From contig NZ_JAIVFP010000001.1 of the NCBI RefSeq assembly GCF_022760755.1, positions 1,468,001 through 1,532,000 of the forward strand: a stretch of DNA of 64,000 nucleotides, given 5' to 3'. This DNA comes from Candidatus Rhodoblastus alkanivorans. Its GTDB lineage: Bacteria; Pseudomonadota; Alphaproteobacteria; Rhizobiales; Beijerinckiaceae. The notes under the pieces were generated by a model. It saw nothing but the letters and a program-made list of their open reading frames with translations, was not told the origin of the DNA and did not search any database. A program made the translations under genes and the position numbers. This document shows, one piece after another, positions 44,920 to 54,830 of this stretch. The first letter of the stretch is position 1, and each line of letters opens with the position of its first letter.

Positions 44920-45594
44920 TCAAACCGGCGCCTGAATCTCCGGCCCGTCATTGACGACGCGATTGACCAGCGGCGAAATGGCGAAAAATTCGACGGCGTC
45001 TTCGGCGGCGGGCCGCAGCAGATTGAGCGGCGGCGCTATTCTTTCGTCAGGTTCGAGCCAGGCGCCGTAATCCTGCGGCGCGAGCAAAGCCGGCATCCGG
45101 TCGTGGATGGCGACGGTCGCGCCATTGGCCAGGGTCGTAATGATGCAGACGGTGTCGATCTCGCCGCCCGATGGATCGGTGTAAGTCTCCCAAAGTCCCG
45201 CCAGGCCCATCAGGCCGCCGCCGCGCCGGCGCAGCAGGAACGGCGTTTTCGGCCCCTTGCCGTTCGCGCGCCATTCATACCAGGCGTCGGCCGGAACCAG
45301 GCAGCGCCGCCGCCGCAGCGCGGCGCGAAAACTCGGCTTCTGGGCGAGCGTTTCGGCGCGGGCGTTGATGATCAGCGGGAAATCTTTCGGGTCTTTCACG
45401 AAGCCCGGCAGGAAACCCCAGCGCGCAAGCTGGAAATGGCGCGCGTCGCCCGCCTCGGAGTGACTGGCGGTGACGATGGGAATGGGCTGGGTCGGCGCAA
45501 TATTGTAGCGCGGCGGAAAATTGGGCTGTTCGACATAGCGGAAATGGGCGCGGACGGCTTCGGGCGGCGAGGTGATCGCGAAGCGTCCGCACAT
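44920..45594 (-). CDS. SOS response-associated peptidase (SRAP, YedK/HMCES family)
   Basis: 224 residues from the ATG at 45594, which places the catalytic Cys at position 2 (MCGRFAIT), essential in this family. Also visible are YNIAPTQPIPIV (Asn), WYEWRANG (Glu) and AIHDRMPALL (His). SRAP proteins cross-link to abasic sites in single-stranded DNA and protect them. Starts placed further upstream would bury Cys2 and are rejected. Confidence 0.93.
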   Translation of the reverse strand: MCGRFAITSPPEAVRAHFRYVEQPNFPPRYNIAPTQPIPIVTASHSEAGDARHFQLARWGFLPGFVKDPKDFPLIINARAETLAQKPSFRAALRRRRCLVPADAWYEWRANGKGPKTPFLLRRRGGGLMGLAGLWETYTDPSGGEIDTVCIITTLANGATVAIHDRMPALLAPQDYGAWLEPDERIAPPLNLLRPAAEDAVEFFAISPLVNRVVNDGPEIQAPV

Positions 45595-45688
45595 TTCTAT
45601 CTCCATTTGTTGGCCGCTTCGCGACCAACGGATCCCTCGCACTGGCTCGGCGTCGCAGTCGCTCCTAGCCGGTTCTCAAGAACCAGAA

Positions 45689-47074
45689 CTATTCCTCGTC
45701 GCGGGTGTGGCGCGCCGTCCGGTTGCGCAGGGTGACCAATTCTTCCGCGGCGGAGGGATGAAGCGCCATGGTGGCGTCGAAATCGGCCTTGGTCGCGCCG
45801 AGGCGCAGGGAGATTGCGAGAAGCTGCGCCATTTCGCCGGCGCTTTCGCCTAGGATATGGACGCCGAGCACCTGATCGCTCTCGCCGCAGACCACGAGTT
45901 TCATGATCACCTTCTCGTTGCCGCCGGCTATCGTCGTCTTCATCGGGCGGAACGAGGTCTGGTAAATATCGACGCAATCGCGGGATTTGCGCGCCTCGGC
46001 CTCGGTCAGCCCGACCGTGCCGATTTCCGGCGTGGTGAAGACGGCGGAGGGGATGAAGTCGTAATCGACTTCCTTGTCGGCGCCGCCGAACATACGGTCG
46101 GCGAAAAAATGGCCCTCGCGGATCGCGACCGGCGTTAGATTGACGCGGTTGGTGACGTCGCCGACGGCGTGGATCGAGGGCACATTGGTCGTGTTGCGCG
46201 CATCGACCTTGATCGCCCCGATGTCGTCCATCTCGACTCCGGCCTTTTCCAATCCGAGCCCTTTGGTGTGGGGCGCGCGGCCGGTTGCGATCAGAACCTG
46301 ATCGACATGCAGGCGGCTGTGATCGGTGAGGCCGAGGTCGAAGCCGTCATCGGTCTTGACGATTTCGGTCGGCAGGACGCCGAAGCGCTGATCGACTTCC
46401 GCTTCAGCGAGGGCGTCGCGCAGGCCGTCGCGAAGAGTCTCGTCAAAGCCGCGCAAGACATTGTCGGCGCGAAACAGCAGGGTCACATGAGCGCCGAGCC
46501 GGGCGAAAATGCTGGCGAATTCCACCGCAATATAGCCGCCGCCGACCACCGCGAGACGGCGCGGGAATTTCGGCAGGTCGAAAATCTCGTTCGAGCTGAT
46601 CGCATGTTCGACGCCGGGAATGGTGGGCAGCATCTGCGGGCTGGCGCCGGTCGCGACCAGAATATGCCGCGCGGCGACGACCCGGCCGGATTGCATCAGG
46701 CGCACCTCATGGGGGCCGAGGATTTCGGCGCGCTCCTGGAAAATATCGACGCTGGATTTGAGGAGATTGGCCTCGTAAATTCGTGACAGGCGGGAAATTT
46801 CGCCTTCCTTGGCGGCGACGAGTTTCGGCCAGTCGAATTCCGGTCGGTGGGTGAAACGCCAGCCGAAACCTTGGGCGTCGGCGAAATCGTCGGCGAAGCG
46901 CGAGGCGTAGACATAAAGCTTTTTCGGCACGCAGCCGCGAATCACGCAGGTTCCGCCAATGCGGAATTCCTCCGCGATCATGACTTTCGCGCCATAGCCG
47001 GAGGCGATGCGCGCCGCGCGCACGCCGCCCGAGCCGGCGCCGATGACGAAAAGATCGGTCTCGAATTCGCTCAT
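45689..47074 (-). CDS. gor: Glutathione-disulfide reductase
   Basis: 461 residues. FAD motif VIGAGSGGVRAARIA, redox disulfide GGTCVIRGCVPKK, NAD(P) Rossmann VVGGGYIAVEFASIFARLG with the following FRADNVLRGF, FAD motif HAVGDVTNRVNLTPVA, and the C-terminal HPSAAEELVT providing His-Glu. The Lys-Lys after the second Cys and lack of a lipoamide-type loop favour glutathione over lipoamide. It keeps glutathione reduced in the cytoplasm. It is 22 bp downstream of rpiA on the same strand; the pentose phosphate link to NADPH makes the pairing sensible. Confidence 0.94.
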   Translation of the reverse strand: MSEFETDLFVIGAGSGGVRAARIASGYGAKVMIAEEFRIGGTCVIRGCVPKKLYVYASRFADDFADAQGFGWRFTHRPEFDWPKLVAAKEGEISRLSRIYEANLLKSSVDIFQERAEILGPHEVRLMQSGRVVAARHILVATGASPQMLPTIPGVEHAISSNEIFDLPKFPRRLAVVGGGYIAVEFASIFARLGAHVTLLFRADNVLRGFDETLRDGLRDALAEAEVDQRFGVLPTEIVKTDDGFDLGLTDHSRLHVDQVLIATGRAPHTKGLGLEKAGVEMDDIGAIKVDARNTTNVPSIHAVGDVTNRVNLTPVAIREGHFFADRMFGGADKEVDYDFIPSAVFTTPEIGTVGLTEAEARKSRDCVDIYQTSFRPMKTTIAGGNEKVIMKLVVCGESDQVLGVHILGESAGEMAQLLAISLRLGATKADFDATMALHPSAAEELVTLRNRTARHTRDEE

Positions 47075-47096
47075 CGGCGCTTCCTGATGTTCCCGT

Positions 47097-47810
47097 TCAG
47101 CTTTCCAACTGGCCGACGACGCGAATGCCGTTCTTGTCGGCGATGATCACCGCGCTCGCCATGCCGATGAACAGTCCGTGCTCGACCACGCCCGGAATGG
47201 CGTTGAGCGCGCGGGCCAGGCCTTCCGGGTCCGGGATGACGCGGAAATCGCAATCGAAGATCGGGTGGCCGCCGTCGGTCATGAATTCCGTTTCGTCGTC
47301 CACCTTGCGCTGCACCACCGGGCCTTGGCAGCCGCAGGCGCGCGCCGCCTCCTCGATATGGCGCCGCGTCGCATTGAGGCCGAAGCGATCGACCTCCACC
47401 GGCAGTTTGTACCGGCCGAGCCGTTCGACCTCCTTGCTGGCGTCGGTGATGACCACCATGCGCTTCGAGGCGGCTGCGACGATTTTTTCCCGCAGCAGCG
47501 CGCCGCCCCCGCCCTTGATGAGGCGCAAAGCCGAATCGAATTCGTCGGCGCCGTCCACGGTGAGGTCGAGTTCGGGCGTCTCGTCGAGCGTTGAAAGCTG
47601 CAGATTCCAGCCCTCGGCCTGGATGCGGGTGCGCTCGGAGGTCGGCACGCAGATCACGTCGAGGCCGGCGCGCGCCTTTTCGCCGATGCAATCGACGAAA
47701 TGGGCGGCGGTCGAGCCGGTGCCGAGGCCGAGCTTCATGCCGGAGCGAACCAAAGCGGCGGCCTGTTCGGCGGCCTGCCGTTTCAGCGACTCGATGAGGG
47801 AATGATCCAC
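47097..47810 (-). CDS. rpiA: Ribose-5-phosphate isomerase A
   Basis: 237 residues from the GTG at 47810 (GAGAGGAG seven bases upstream). Family motifs [47 protein letters not shown] (Asp pair and Lys) and [10 protein letters not shown]. It interconverts ribose 5-phosphate and ribulose 5-phosphate. Probably cotranscribed with gor. Confidence 0.96.
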   Translation of the reverse strand: MDHSLIESLKRQAAEQAAALVRSGMKLGLGTGSTAAHFVDCIGEKARAGLDVICVPTSERTRIQAEGWNLQLSTLDETPELDLTVDGADEFDSALRLIKGGGGALLREKIVAAASKRMVVITDASKEVERLGRYKLPVEVDRFGLNATRRHIEEAARACGCQGPVVQRKVDDETEFMTDGGHPIFDCDFRVIPDPEGLARALNAIPGVVEHGLFIGMASAVIIADKNGIRVVGQLES

Positions 47811-47915
47811 GGCGCGCTCCTCTCGTCTTATTCTTTTGGCGTAATGCGGAACGCGCGAACTTGCAAGCGCCTAGGTCGAGGTCGATCTGAAGGGTAGGGC
47901 GGCGGGAGAAGCCAC

Positions 47916-48659
47916 ATGAAAATGACCGGCAATTCCATCTTCATCACCGGCGGCGGAACCGGCATCGGCCAGGCGCTCGCCAGGGCTTTTCACCAACTCG
48001 GCAACAAGGTGATCATCGCCGGGCGGCGCCAGGCGCCCTTGATGGAGACCGCCGAGGACTGTCCGGGCATGGCTTTCCACGAGATCGACATGCGCGACCC
48101 CGCGAGCATCGAGCGCGTCGCCGCCTGGCTGATCAAACATCATCCCGACGTCAATGTCCTCGTCAACAACGCGGGAATCATGTCGGGCGACAAGACCGGG
48201 TCGGAGATGGACGACCAAAAAACCGTCGCGACGGTCGAGACCAATCTGCTTGGGCCGATCCGCATGACTTCGGCCTTGATCGAACATCTCAAGATGAAGC
48301 CCGACGCCGCCGTGATCAATGTGACTTCGGGGCTCGCTTTCACGCCGCTCGCCCATTCGGCGGTCTATTCGGCGACCAAGGCGGCGCTCCATTCCTGGAC
48401 CATGTCGTTGCGCGTCCGGCTCAAAGGCAGTTCCGTGCGCGTGCTCGAGCTGGCCCCGCCCTGGGTCCAGACCGATCTGACGGGATCGCGCGACAACCCG
48501 CGCGCCATGAAGCTCGACGATTTCATCAAGGAGGCGATGGAAAAATTGGCGACCGACGCCGACGAGATTCTGGTCGATCGGGTGCGCATGTTGCGCGACA
48601 ATCCGGGGCCCGACGAATGGGCTTTCGTCGAGCAATTCAACGGCGTTTCGGTGCATTGA
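47916..48659 (+). CDS. Short-chain dehydrogenase/reductase (DltE-like)
   Basis: 247 residues. Cofactor motif TGGGTGIGQALARAF, Arg after strand 2 (AGRR, NADP preference), NNAGIM, catalytic Ser in NVTSGLAF and YSATKAAL (Tyr/Lys). The family resembles DltE-type oxidoreductases; the substrate is unknown. Divergent from rpiA with 105 bp between. The nitronate monooxygenase-like frame begins inside its 3' end or 14 bp after its stop. Confidence 0.88.
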   Translation: MKMTGNSIFITGGGTGIGQALARAFHQLGNKVIIAGRRQAPLMETAEDCPGMAFHEIDMRDPASIERVAAWLIKHHPDVNVLVNNAGIMSGDKTGSEMDDQKTVATVETNLLGPIRMTSALIEHLKMKPDAAVINVTSGLAFTPLAHSAVYSATKAALHSWTMSLRVRLKGSSVRVLELAPPWVQTDLTGSRDNPRAMKLDDFIKEAMEKLATDADEILVDRVRMLRDNPGPDEWAFVEQFNGVSVH

Positions 48660-49750
48660 GACGAGATCGAGCATGTTGTCGCACATTCCCCCTCATTCAG
48701 GCGCCAATGGCCGGCGCCCAGGATGCGCAATTGGCCATCGCGGTGTGCAAGGCGGGCGGGCTCGGCTCGCTGCCATGCGCCATGCTCAGCCGTGAACAGG
48801 CGCGCGCCCAGATGCTCAGCCTTCGCGCCGCCACGCCCGCGCCTTTCAACGTCAATTTCTTCGCCCATGTTCCGCCGCAGCCCGACCCGGACGCTTTGGC
48901 GCGCTGGCGCGATCTGCTCTCAACCTTTTATGGCGAATTCGACATCGACCCGGCGGCGCAGGCGCCCGCCGCGCAACGAAAACCCTTCGACGCCGATTTT
49001 TGCGCTTTGGTCGAGGAAATCCGCCCGGCAGTGGTCAGTTTCCATTTCGGCTTGCCGTCGGACGAACTGCTGGAACGGGTTCGGCGCGCCGGCGCGAAGA
49101 TCTGGGGCTGCGCGACCTCGGTCGCCGAGGCTCTATGGCTGGAGCGGCGCGGGGTGGACGCGATCATTGCGCAAGGGCGGGAAGCTGGCGGCCATCGCGG
49201 CATGTTCCTGACCGAGGACGTCGACGCCCAGCCCGGCCTGTTCGCTCTGCTGCCGCAGGTGGTCGCGGCGGTCAAAATTCCGGTGATCGCGGCGGGCGGC
49301 ATCGCCGACGGCCGCGGGGTCGCGGCCGCTTTCGCTTTGGGCGCGGCCGCCGCCCAGATCGGCACGGCTTATCTGCTGACGCCGCAGGCCACGATTTCGG
49401 CGATTCATCGCGCGGCGCTCAAAAACGCGCGCGACGATTCGACCCGGATCACCAATCTCTTTTCCGGCCGGCCGGCGCGCGGATTGGTCAATCGCCTGAT
49501 GGAGGCTTTGGGGCCGCTTCACGCCGAAGCGCCGGCCTTCCCGCTGGCCTCAGCGGCGGTCGCGCCCCTGCGCGCGGCGGCAGAGTCGCGCGGCAGCGGC
49601 GATTTTTCGCCGCTCTGGGCGGGCGAGGCGGCAAGTCTGGCGCGCGAAATGGACGCGGGCGAGCTGACCGAACTGATCTGGTGCGAGGCGTTACAAGCGG
49701 CGCGCGGCCTCGAACCCGCGCTGCGACAGGCCGAAGCTCAGGCGAAATAG
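48617..49750 (+). CDS. Nitronate monooxygenase-like FMN protein, start region possibly frameshifted
   Basis: TIM-barrel flavoprotein. [12 protein letters not shown] at the first strand, [34 protein letters not shown] (His near the flavin), [19 protein letters not shown] and QIGTAYL are all as in NMO/2-nitropropane dioxygenase. The intact frame can only start at the ATG at 48617 inside the SDR gene, giving a non-family N-terminus. A better ATG at 48673 reads MLSHIP in another frame; dropping one C from the CCCCC run at 48688-48692 would give [16 protein letters not shown], the expected family start. So the gene may carry a one-base insertion, a sequencing error, or use a late start. The 3' end overlaps dapE by 13 bp. 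Confidence 0.8.
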   Translation: MGFRRAIQRRFGALRRDRACCRTFPLIQAPMAGAQDAQLAIAVCKAGGLGSLPCAMLSREQARAQMLSLRAATPAPFNVNFFAHVPPQPDPDALARWRDLLSTFYGEFDIDPAAQAPAAQRKPFDADFCALVEEIRPAVVSFHFGLPSDELLERVRRAGAKIWGCATSVAEALWLERRGVDAIIAQGREAGGHRGMFLTEDVDAQPGLFALLPQVVAAVKIPVIAAGGIADGRGVAAAFALGAAAAQIGTAYLLTPQATISAIHRAALKNARDDSTRITNLFSGRPARGLVNRLMEALGPLHAEAPAFPLASAAVAPLRAAAESRGSGDFSPLWAGEAASLAREMDAGELTELIWCEALQAARGLEPALRQAEAQAK

Positions 49751-50916
49751 GCTTCGAGAATCCGTTCGTAGATGCGGGTCAGCCCATCGATATCGGCCAC
49801 CGGAACACGCTCGTCGATCTGGTGCATGGTCTTGCCGACCAGGCCGAATTCCACCACCGGGCCATAGGTCGCTATGAATCTTGCGTCGGATGTCCCGCCG
49901 GAGGTGGAAAATTCCGGCCGCCGTCCGGTTTCGGTTTGAATAGCTTTCGCCACCAGCTCGGTGAAAGGACCAGGCTTGGTGATGAAGGAGGTCGCGTTGC
50001 AGGGATCGAAACTCAGATCGAATTTCTCCGCCGGCCGCGCCGTTTCGAGACGGCGGCGGACTTCGGCTTTCAGCGTTTCGGGCGTCCAGAGATCGTTGAA
50101 ACGAATATTAAACCGGACGAAAGCCTCGCCGGGAATGACATTGGTCGCCTGATTGCCGATGTCGATCGAGGTGATTTCGAGATTGGAGGCGTCGAACCAG
50201 TCCGTGCCCTGATCCAGCGGCTCGTCTTTCAGCGCGGCGCAGAGCGCCAGCAGATGCGGCACGGGATTGTCGGCGCGCTGGGGATAGGCGACATGGCCTT
50301 GACGGCCTTTCACCAGCAGGCGGCCGTTGAGCGAGCCGCGCCGGCCGACCTTGATCATGTCGCCGAGGTCTTGGGCATTGGTCGGCTCGCCGACCACGCA
50401 ATGGTCGAAGCTTTCGCCCTTCTCTGTAAGCCATTGCAGCATTTTTACCGTGCCGTTGACGGCTGGGCCTTCCTCGTCGCCGGTGATGAGGAAGCCGATC
50501 GAGCCTTTTTTAGGCGCGCCGTGCTTTGCGAGGTGAGCGAAGGCGGCGGCGGCGAAGGCGGCAATCCCGCCCTTCATATCGGCGGCGCCGCGCCCGTAAA
50601 GCTCGCCCGAAACGATCTCGCCGGCGAAGGGATCGACCGTCCATTTGGCGGAATCGCCGGGCGGCACCACGTCGGTATGGCCGGCAAACAGGAGGAAGGG
50701 CGCGCTGTCGCCGATCCTTGCGTAAAGATTGTCGATGTCCGGCGTGCCGGGCTCGGAAAAGGGCAGGCGATGGGTCGTGAAACCGGCGGCGTCCAGTCGC
50801 GCCTGCAGAATGTCGAGCGCGCCGGCGTCGGCCGGCGTGACGGACGGCCGGCGGATCAGGTCGCGGGTGAGCGCCACGCCGGGGCTGGTCTCGCCATCCA
50901 AGTCGCTTGCCTCCAC
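49738..50916 (-). CDS. dapE: Succinyl-diaminopimelate desuccinylase
   Basis: 392 residues from the GTG at 50916 (GAGGA upstream). M20 dinuclear zinc hydrolase: [15 protein letters not shown] (His, Asp), [25 protein letters not shown] (Glu pair), [24 protein letters not shown], and a final [12 protein letters not shown] (His). It makes LL-diaminopimelate for lysine and peptidoglycan. It is in one unit with dapD, separated by a small membrane protein gene. Confidence 0.95.
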   Translation of the reverse strand: MEASDLDGETSPGVALTRDLIRRPSVTPADAGALDILQARLDAAGFTTHRLPFSEPGTPDIDNLYARIGDSAPFLLFAGHTDVVPPGDSAKWTVDPFAGEIVSGELYGRGAADMKGGIAAFAAAAFAHLAKHGAPKKGSIGFLITGDEEGPAVNGTVKMLQWLTEKGESFDHCVVGEPTNAQDLGDMIKVGRRGSLNGRLLVKGRQGHVAYPQRADNPVPHLLALCAALKDEPLDQGTDWFDASNLEITSIDIGNQATNVIPGEAFVRFNIRFNDLWTPETLKAEVRRRLETARPAEKFDLSFDPCNATSFITKPGPFTELVAKAIQTETGRRPEFSTSGGTSDARFIATYGPVVEFGLVGKTMHQIDERVPVADIDGLTRIYERILEAYFA

Positions 50917-50917
50917 T

Positions 50918-51387
50918 TCATGTCCTCGTTCCGTCAGGGCGCAGGCCCAATTCGAAAAATTGCGCGACGAAACCCGCCGTCGCCGCGAACAGCAGGAGCC
51001 ACGGCGCGAAGGGCGGAATCACCCCGAAAAAATGGGGCTCGGCAAAGAAAACCGCGCCGGTCAGAAAGGCCGAGAGCGGCCAGGCTCCGGCCCAGGCAGG
51101 GTTGAGCCCGAGGGCGCGAAAACGCTTGGCCGAGAGATTATACTGGCTGACCTGCGCCAGCAGCACGGCGAAAGCATAAAGCAGCAGATAGACGAAGGCG
51201 AAAAAGGCCTTGGCCTCGAACAGCCCTTGGGTGGCGAGGTCGCGATGGGTCCATGGGCTGATCGCGGACCAGATCAGCGCCAGCGCCGCGCAGAACCCGG
51301 TCAGCGCCAGCGTCCAGCGCCGCCAGACGGGAGCGGAAATCGTCCCCTCGGACTCGCGGAAGAGAAAGCGGAAAGCCGCGCGATCCA

Positions 51388-51388
<1 letters not shown>
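50918..51388 (-). CDS. Small polytopic membrane protein between dapD and dapE (DUF805-like)
   Basis: 156 residues from the ATG at 51388, whose A is also the last base of the dapD TGA (TGATG overlap), so translation is coupled. Four hydrophobic helices ([70 protein letters not shown]) with the [19 protein letters not shown] loop reminiscent of DUF805. Its stop lies 1 bp before the dapE start. Function unknown; conserved position would suggest a role linked to lysine/DAP. Confidence 0.75.
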
Positions 51389-52242
<854 letters not shown>

Positions 52243-52354
52243 GGACGTTCCCTTTTCGATTGGTTGGCGCGAGGTTTCGGGTTTTGGCGCTCAGAAGTCA
52301 AGGTCGCGCCGCGCGCGACGGCGCCGACGGAACGCTCTTGCGCCCGATTGGAGA

Positions 52355-52381
52355 TTCCAATAATCCAGAGATATGGATAAA
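52355..52381. promoter_or_regulatory. Candidate ArsR operator upstream of the permease gene
   Basis: The 27 bp TTCCAATAATCCAGAGATAT... (to 52381) match, on the opposite strand, 20 of 27 positions of 53884-53910 at the arsR-arsC start. Shared core on the minus strand: ATCCAT, N3, TCTGGATT, N2, TGGA. A possible promoter overlaps it: -35 TTGCGC (52339-52344), 17-bp spacer, -10 TAATCC (52361-52366). The position lets a repressor block the permease promoter. Confidence 0.55.
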
Positions 52382-52434
52382 TACCGCGTCCCATCCGCAT
52401 TCGTCGACTTCGCCCCAGCCTCGGGGAATGGCCC

Positions 52435-53490
52435 GTGAGCGACGATACGTCCAATGCGCTGCGCCCGGCCGAGTCGCCCACGGTCTGGGTCGCGGCGACG
52501 GTGGCGGCGGTCGCGGCCTGGTTCGTGATTTATTGGCGGCTTGAAGATTTTTCCGCCTGGCTCGTCGGGAAGCTCCCGATCCCTGCGAACAGCCATCGCG
52601 CAGAAGCCGCGCGCTTTTTCGTCTTCGATGCGCCAAAGGTCCTCATGCTGCTGGCGCTTGTGGTTTTCGGCATGGGAATCGCGCGCAGCTTCTTCTCGCC
52701 TGAACGCACCCGCGCCTTGCTGGCTGGCCGGCGCGAAGGCTTCGGCAATGTCGCGGCCGCGACGCTCGGCGTCTTCACACCCTTCTGCTCCTGCTCGGCG
52801 GTGCCGTTGTTCGTTGGCTTCGTCTCGGCCGGCGTGCCGCTCGGCGTCACCTTTTCATTCCTGGTCTCGGCCCCGATGGTCAATGAGGTCGCGCTCGGCC
52901 TCCTGTTCGCGCTGGTCGGCTGGAAGGTGGCGCTCGTCTATCTCGCCTTCGGCATGATGGTGGCCATCATCTCGGGCTGGATCATCGGCCGCCTCCATCT
53001 CGAGGGCTGGCTGGAGGAATGGGTGCGCAATGTGCGCGCCGGCGAAGCCGTCGTCGTCTCGAACCATGCGACGATCATCGATCGCATCGAGGCGGGCCTG
53101 GACGCAGTGCGCGACATATTCGGCCACGTCTGGCTCTGGATCATCGTCGGCATCGGCGTCGGGGCTCTTATCCACGGCTATGCGCCGACCGAGCTGCTGG
53201 CGTCCATCATGGGGAAGGGCGCGTGGTGGTCGGTTCCGGCGGTCGTGGCGCTGGGCGTCCCGATCTATTCCAACGCCGCCGGAATCATTCCGGTCGTCGA
53301 GGCCTTGCTCGACAAAGGCGCGGCGCTTGGAACGACCCTGGCCTTCATGATGAGCGTCATCGCCTTGTCCGTCCCCGAAATGGTGATCCTGCGCAAGGTG
53401 ATGACGACGCGGCTCATCGCCGTCTTCATCGGGGTCGTCGCCGCCGGCATTCTGGTCGTCGGTTATCTTTTCAATTTCCTGTTTTCGTGA
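52435..53490 (+). CDS. Permease of the DUF318/ArsP family (possible organoarsenical or metal efflux)
   Basis: 351 residues from the GTG at 52435. Eight hydrophobic helices, with the family motif FTPFCSCSAVPLFVGFVSAG followed by GVTFSFLVSAPMVNEVAL, and a second symmetrical repeat PIYSNAAGIIPVVEALL. The Cys-rich CSCS motif is typical of ArsP-like permeases that export methylated or phenyl arsenicals. A large central cytoplasmic loop carries VSNHATIIDRIEAGLDA. It is the first gene of the arsenic locus, followed after 15 bp by the thioredoxin-like gene, an order also known for DUF318-small redox protein pairs. Confidence 0.85.
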   Translation: MSDDTSNALRPAESPTVWVAATVAAVAAWFVIYWRLEDFSAWLVGKLPIPANSHRAEAARFFVFDAPKVLMLLALVVFGMGIARSFFSPERTRALLAGRREGFGNVAAATLGVFTPFCSCSAVPLFVGFVSAGVPLGVTFSFLVSAPMVNEVALGLLFALVGWKVALVYLAFGMMVAIISGWIIGRLHLEGWLEEWVRNVRAGEAVVVSNHATIIDRIEAGLDAVRDIFGHVWLWIIVGIGVGALIHGYAPTELLASIMGKGAWWSVPAVVALGVPIYSNAAGIIPVVEALLDKGAALGTTLAFMMSVIALSVPEMVILRKVMTTRLIAVFIGVVAAGILVVGYLFNFLFS

Positions 53491-53505
53491 AGGAGGGAGC
53501 CGGCC

Positions 53506-53742
53506 ATGAAAAACGTCAAGGTGCTGGGCTCGGGCTGCAAGCGTTGCGAGGCGACCGCCAATATGGTTCGCGCCGAGGCGGACAAGCTCGGAATCGCCAT
53601 CGAACTGGAAAAAATCACCGATTTCGTGGCCATCGCCGGTTTTGGAATCGTCTCGACGCCGGGCCTCGTCATCGACGGCAAGGTGGTCCACGCCGGCGGC
53701 GTCCCGAAGCCCGAGGACGTCGCGAAATGGCTGGCGGCATAG
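53506..53742 (+). CDS. Small thioredoxin-like redox-active disulfide protein
   Basis: 78 residues. Active site GSGCKRCEAT (Cys11, Cys14), cis-Pro in VSTPGLVIDGKVVHAGG, thioredoxin fold of the TM0996/MTH895 type, which usually sits next to DUF318 permeases. It probably reduces or relays thiols for the permease or the arsenate reductase. AAGGAGGGAG upstream gives a strong ribosome site. Confidence 0.88.
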   Translation: MKNVKVLGSGCKRCEATANMVRAEADKLGIAIELEKITDFVAIAGFGIVSTPGLVIDGKVVHAGGVPKPEDVAKWLAA

Positions 53743-53869
53743 AGCCGACCGCGATTTGGTCGAATCATCAACGCCGCTCAGTTCCTTCGCTTGTTGCGGC
53801 GCTGATCCGGGAAAAGCCGGCGTCTGCTGCTTCGCGCGCCGCTCAAGGCGTTGATTGAGGGCTTCACGG

Positions 53870-53898
53870 TTGCGTTGTGGCAATTAATCCATTATTCT
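53870..53898 (+). promoter_or_regulatory. Candidate promoter of the arsR-arsC gene
   Basis: -35 TTGCGT (53870-53875), 17-bp spacer, -10 TATTCT (53893-53898). The predicted start site falls at or one or two bases before the ATG at 53905, which has no Shine-Dalgarno, so the mRNA may be leaderless. Confidence 0.45.
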
Positions 53899-53910
53899 GG
53901 ATTTATGGAT
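53884..53910. promoter_or_regulatory. Candidate ArsR operator over the arsR-arsC start
   Basis: TTAATCCATTATTCTGGATT... to 53910, with inverted ATCC...GGAT halves, overlaps the -10 region and the start codon. It matches 52355-52381 (opposite strand) at 20 of 27 positions. Confidence 0.55.
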
Positions 53911-54783
53911 GAAAAACGCGCCCTATCCGCTCTCGCGGCATTAGCGCAGGCCACCCGCCTGCAAACATTCCGCCTGCTCGTGACCCGCGAGCCCGATGGA
54001 GTCGCTGCGGGAGAGCTCGCGCGGCTGGTCGGCGTGCCGCAAAACACGCTCTCCGCCCATCTTTCCATTCTCGCCAACGCCGGTCTCGTCTTTGGCGACC
54101 GGTATAGCCGGTCGATCATCTATCGCGCCGACATGGGCTGTCTGCGCGAAGTGGTTCTGTTCCTGCTCAAGGATTGCTGCGGCGGCCGTCCCGACCTCTG
54201 CGCGCCGCTGCTCGCCGAACTTTCCCAGTGTAATGTTCCGGAGGTTTCCGCCATGCCTGACCGCGTTTTCAACGTGCTGTTCCTTTGCACCGGCAACACC
54301 GCGCGATCGATCCTCGCCGAGAAAATTCTCGAAAAGGACGGCGGCGGGAAATTCCGCGCCTTTTCCGCCGGCAGCCATCCCAAGGGCGCCGTCAATCCCT
54401 TTGCCCTGAAAGTGCTGGATGAGGCCGGTTATCCGACCGATGGCGCGCGTTCGAAAAGCTGGGACGAATTCGCGGGCGAGGGCGCGCCGAAAATGGATTT
54501 CGTCTTCACCGTCTGCGACAACGCCGCTGGCGAAGCCTGCCCGCATTGGCCGGGCCAGCCGATGACCGCGCATTGGGGCGTCGAGGACCCGGCGGCGGTC
54601 GAAGGGACCGACATCGAGAAGGAGCGCGCCTTCGTCACCGCCTTCCGCTATCTCAAAAATCGCATTTCCGCCTTCGCCGCCATTCCCATCGACCGGCTGG
54701 ACAAGCTGACGCTTGCGACCCAGCTGAAGGAAATCGGCCGGATGGAGGGCGCGACCGTCGGTCGAACCGAAATCAAGGCCTGA
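53905..54783 (+). CDS. Fused ArsR-type repressor and arsenate reductase (ArsC, low-MW phosphatase type)
   Basis: 292 residues from the ATG at 53905. Residues 1-100 are an ArsR/SmtB winged helix (ALAQATRLQTFRLLV, then VPQNTLSAHLSILANAGLV as recognition helix); a Cys-rich segment (KDCCGGRPDLCAPLL) may bind As(III). From Met117 it is a LMW-phosphatase-type arsenate reductase: VLFLCTGNTARS with Cys128-X5-Arg134, FSAGSHPKGAVNP, and DFVFTVCDNAAGEACP with the two relay Cys. It would sense arsenite and reduce arsenate. GGAGG at 54240-54244 lies eight bases before Met117 (54253), so free ArsC could also be made. It precedes acr3 by 47 bp. Confidence 0.92.
   Translation: MDEKRALSALAALAQATRLQTFRLLVTREPDGVAAGELARLVGVPQNTLSAHLSILANAGLVFGDRYSRSIIYRADMGCLREVVLFLLKDCCGGRPDLCAPLLAELSQCNVPEVSAMPDRVFNVLFLCTGNTARSILAEKILEKDGGGKFRAFSAGSHPKGAVNPFALKVLDEAGYPTDGARSKSWDEFAGEGAPKMDFVFTVCDNAAGEACPHWPGQPMTAHWGVEDPAAVEGTDIEKERAFVTAFRYLKNRISAFAAIPIDRLDKLTLATQLKEIGRMEGATVGRTEIKA
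54240..54255 (+). promoter_or_regulatory. Internal ribosome binding site and ATG at the ArsC domain boundary
   Basis: GGAGG (54240-54244), eight bases, then ATG at 54253-54255 in the same frame as the fusion, exactly where the ArsC domain starts (MPDRVFNVLFLC). This could give a separate 176-residue ArsC. Confidence 0.5.
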
Positions 54784-54830
54784 ATTTTCCCGTCTGCTTG
54801 CGGCGTGCTCGGCGTCGCCGGAGCCTGCAT

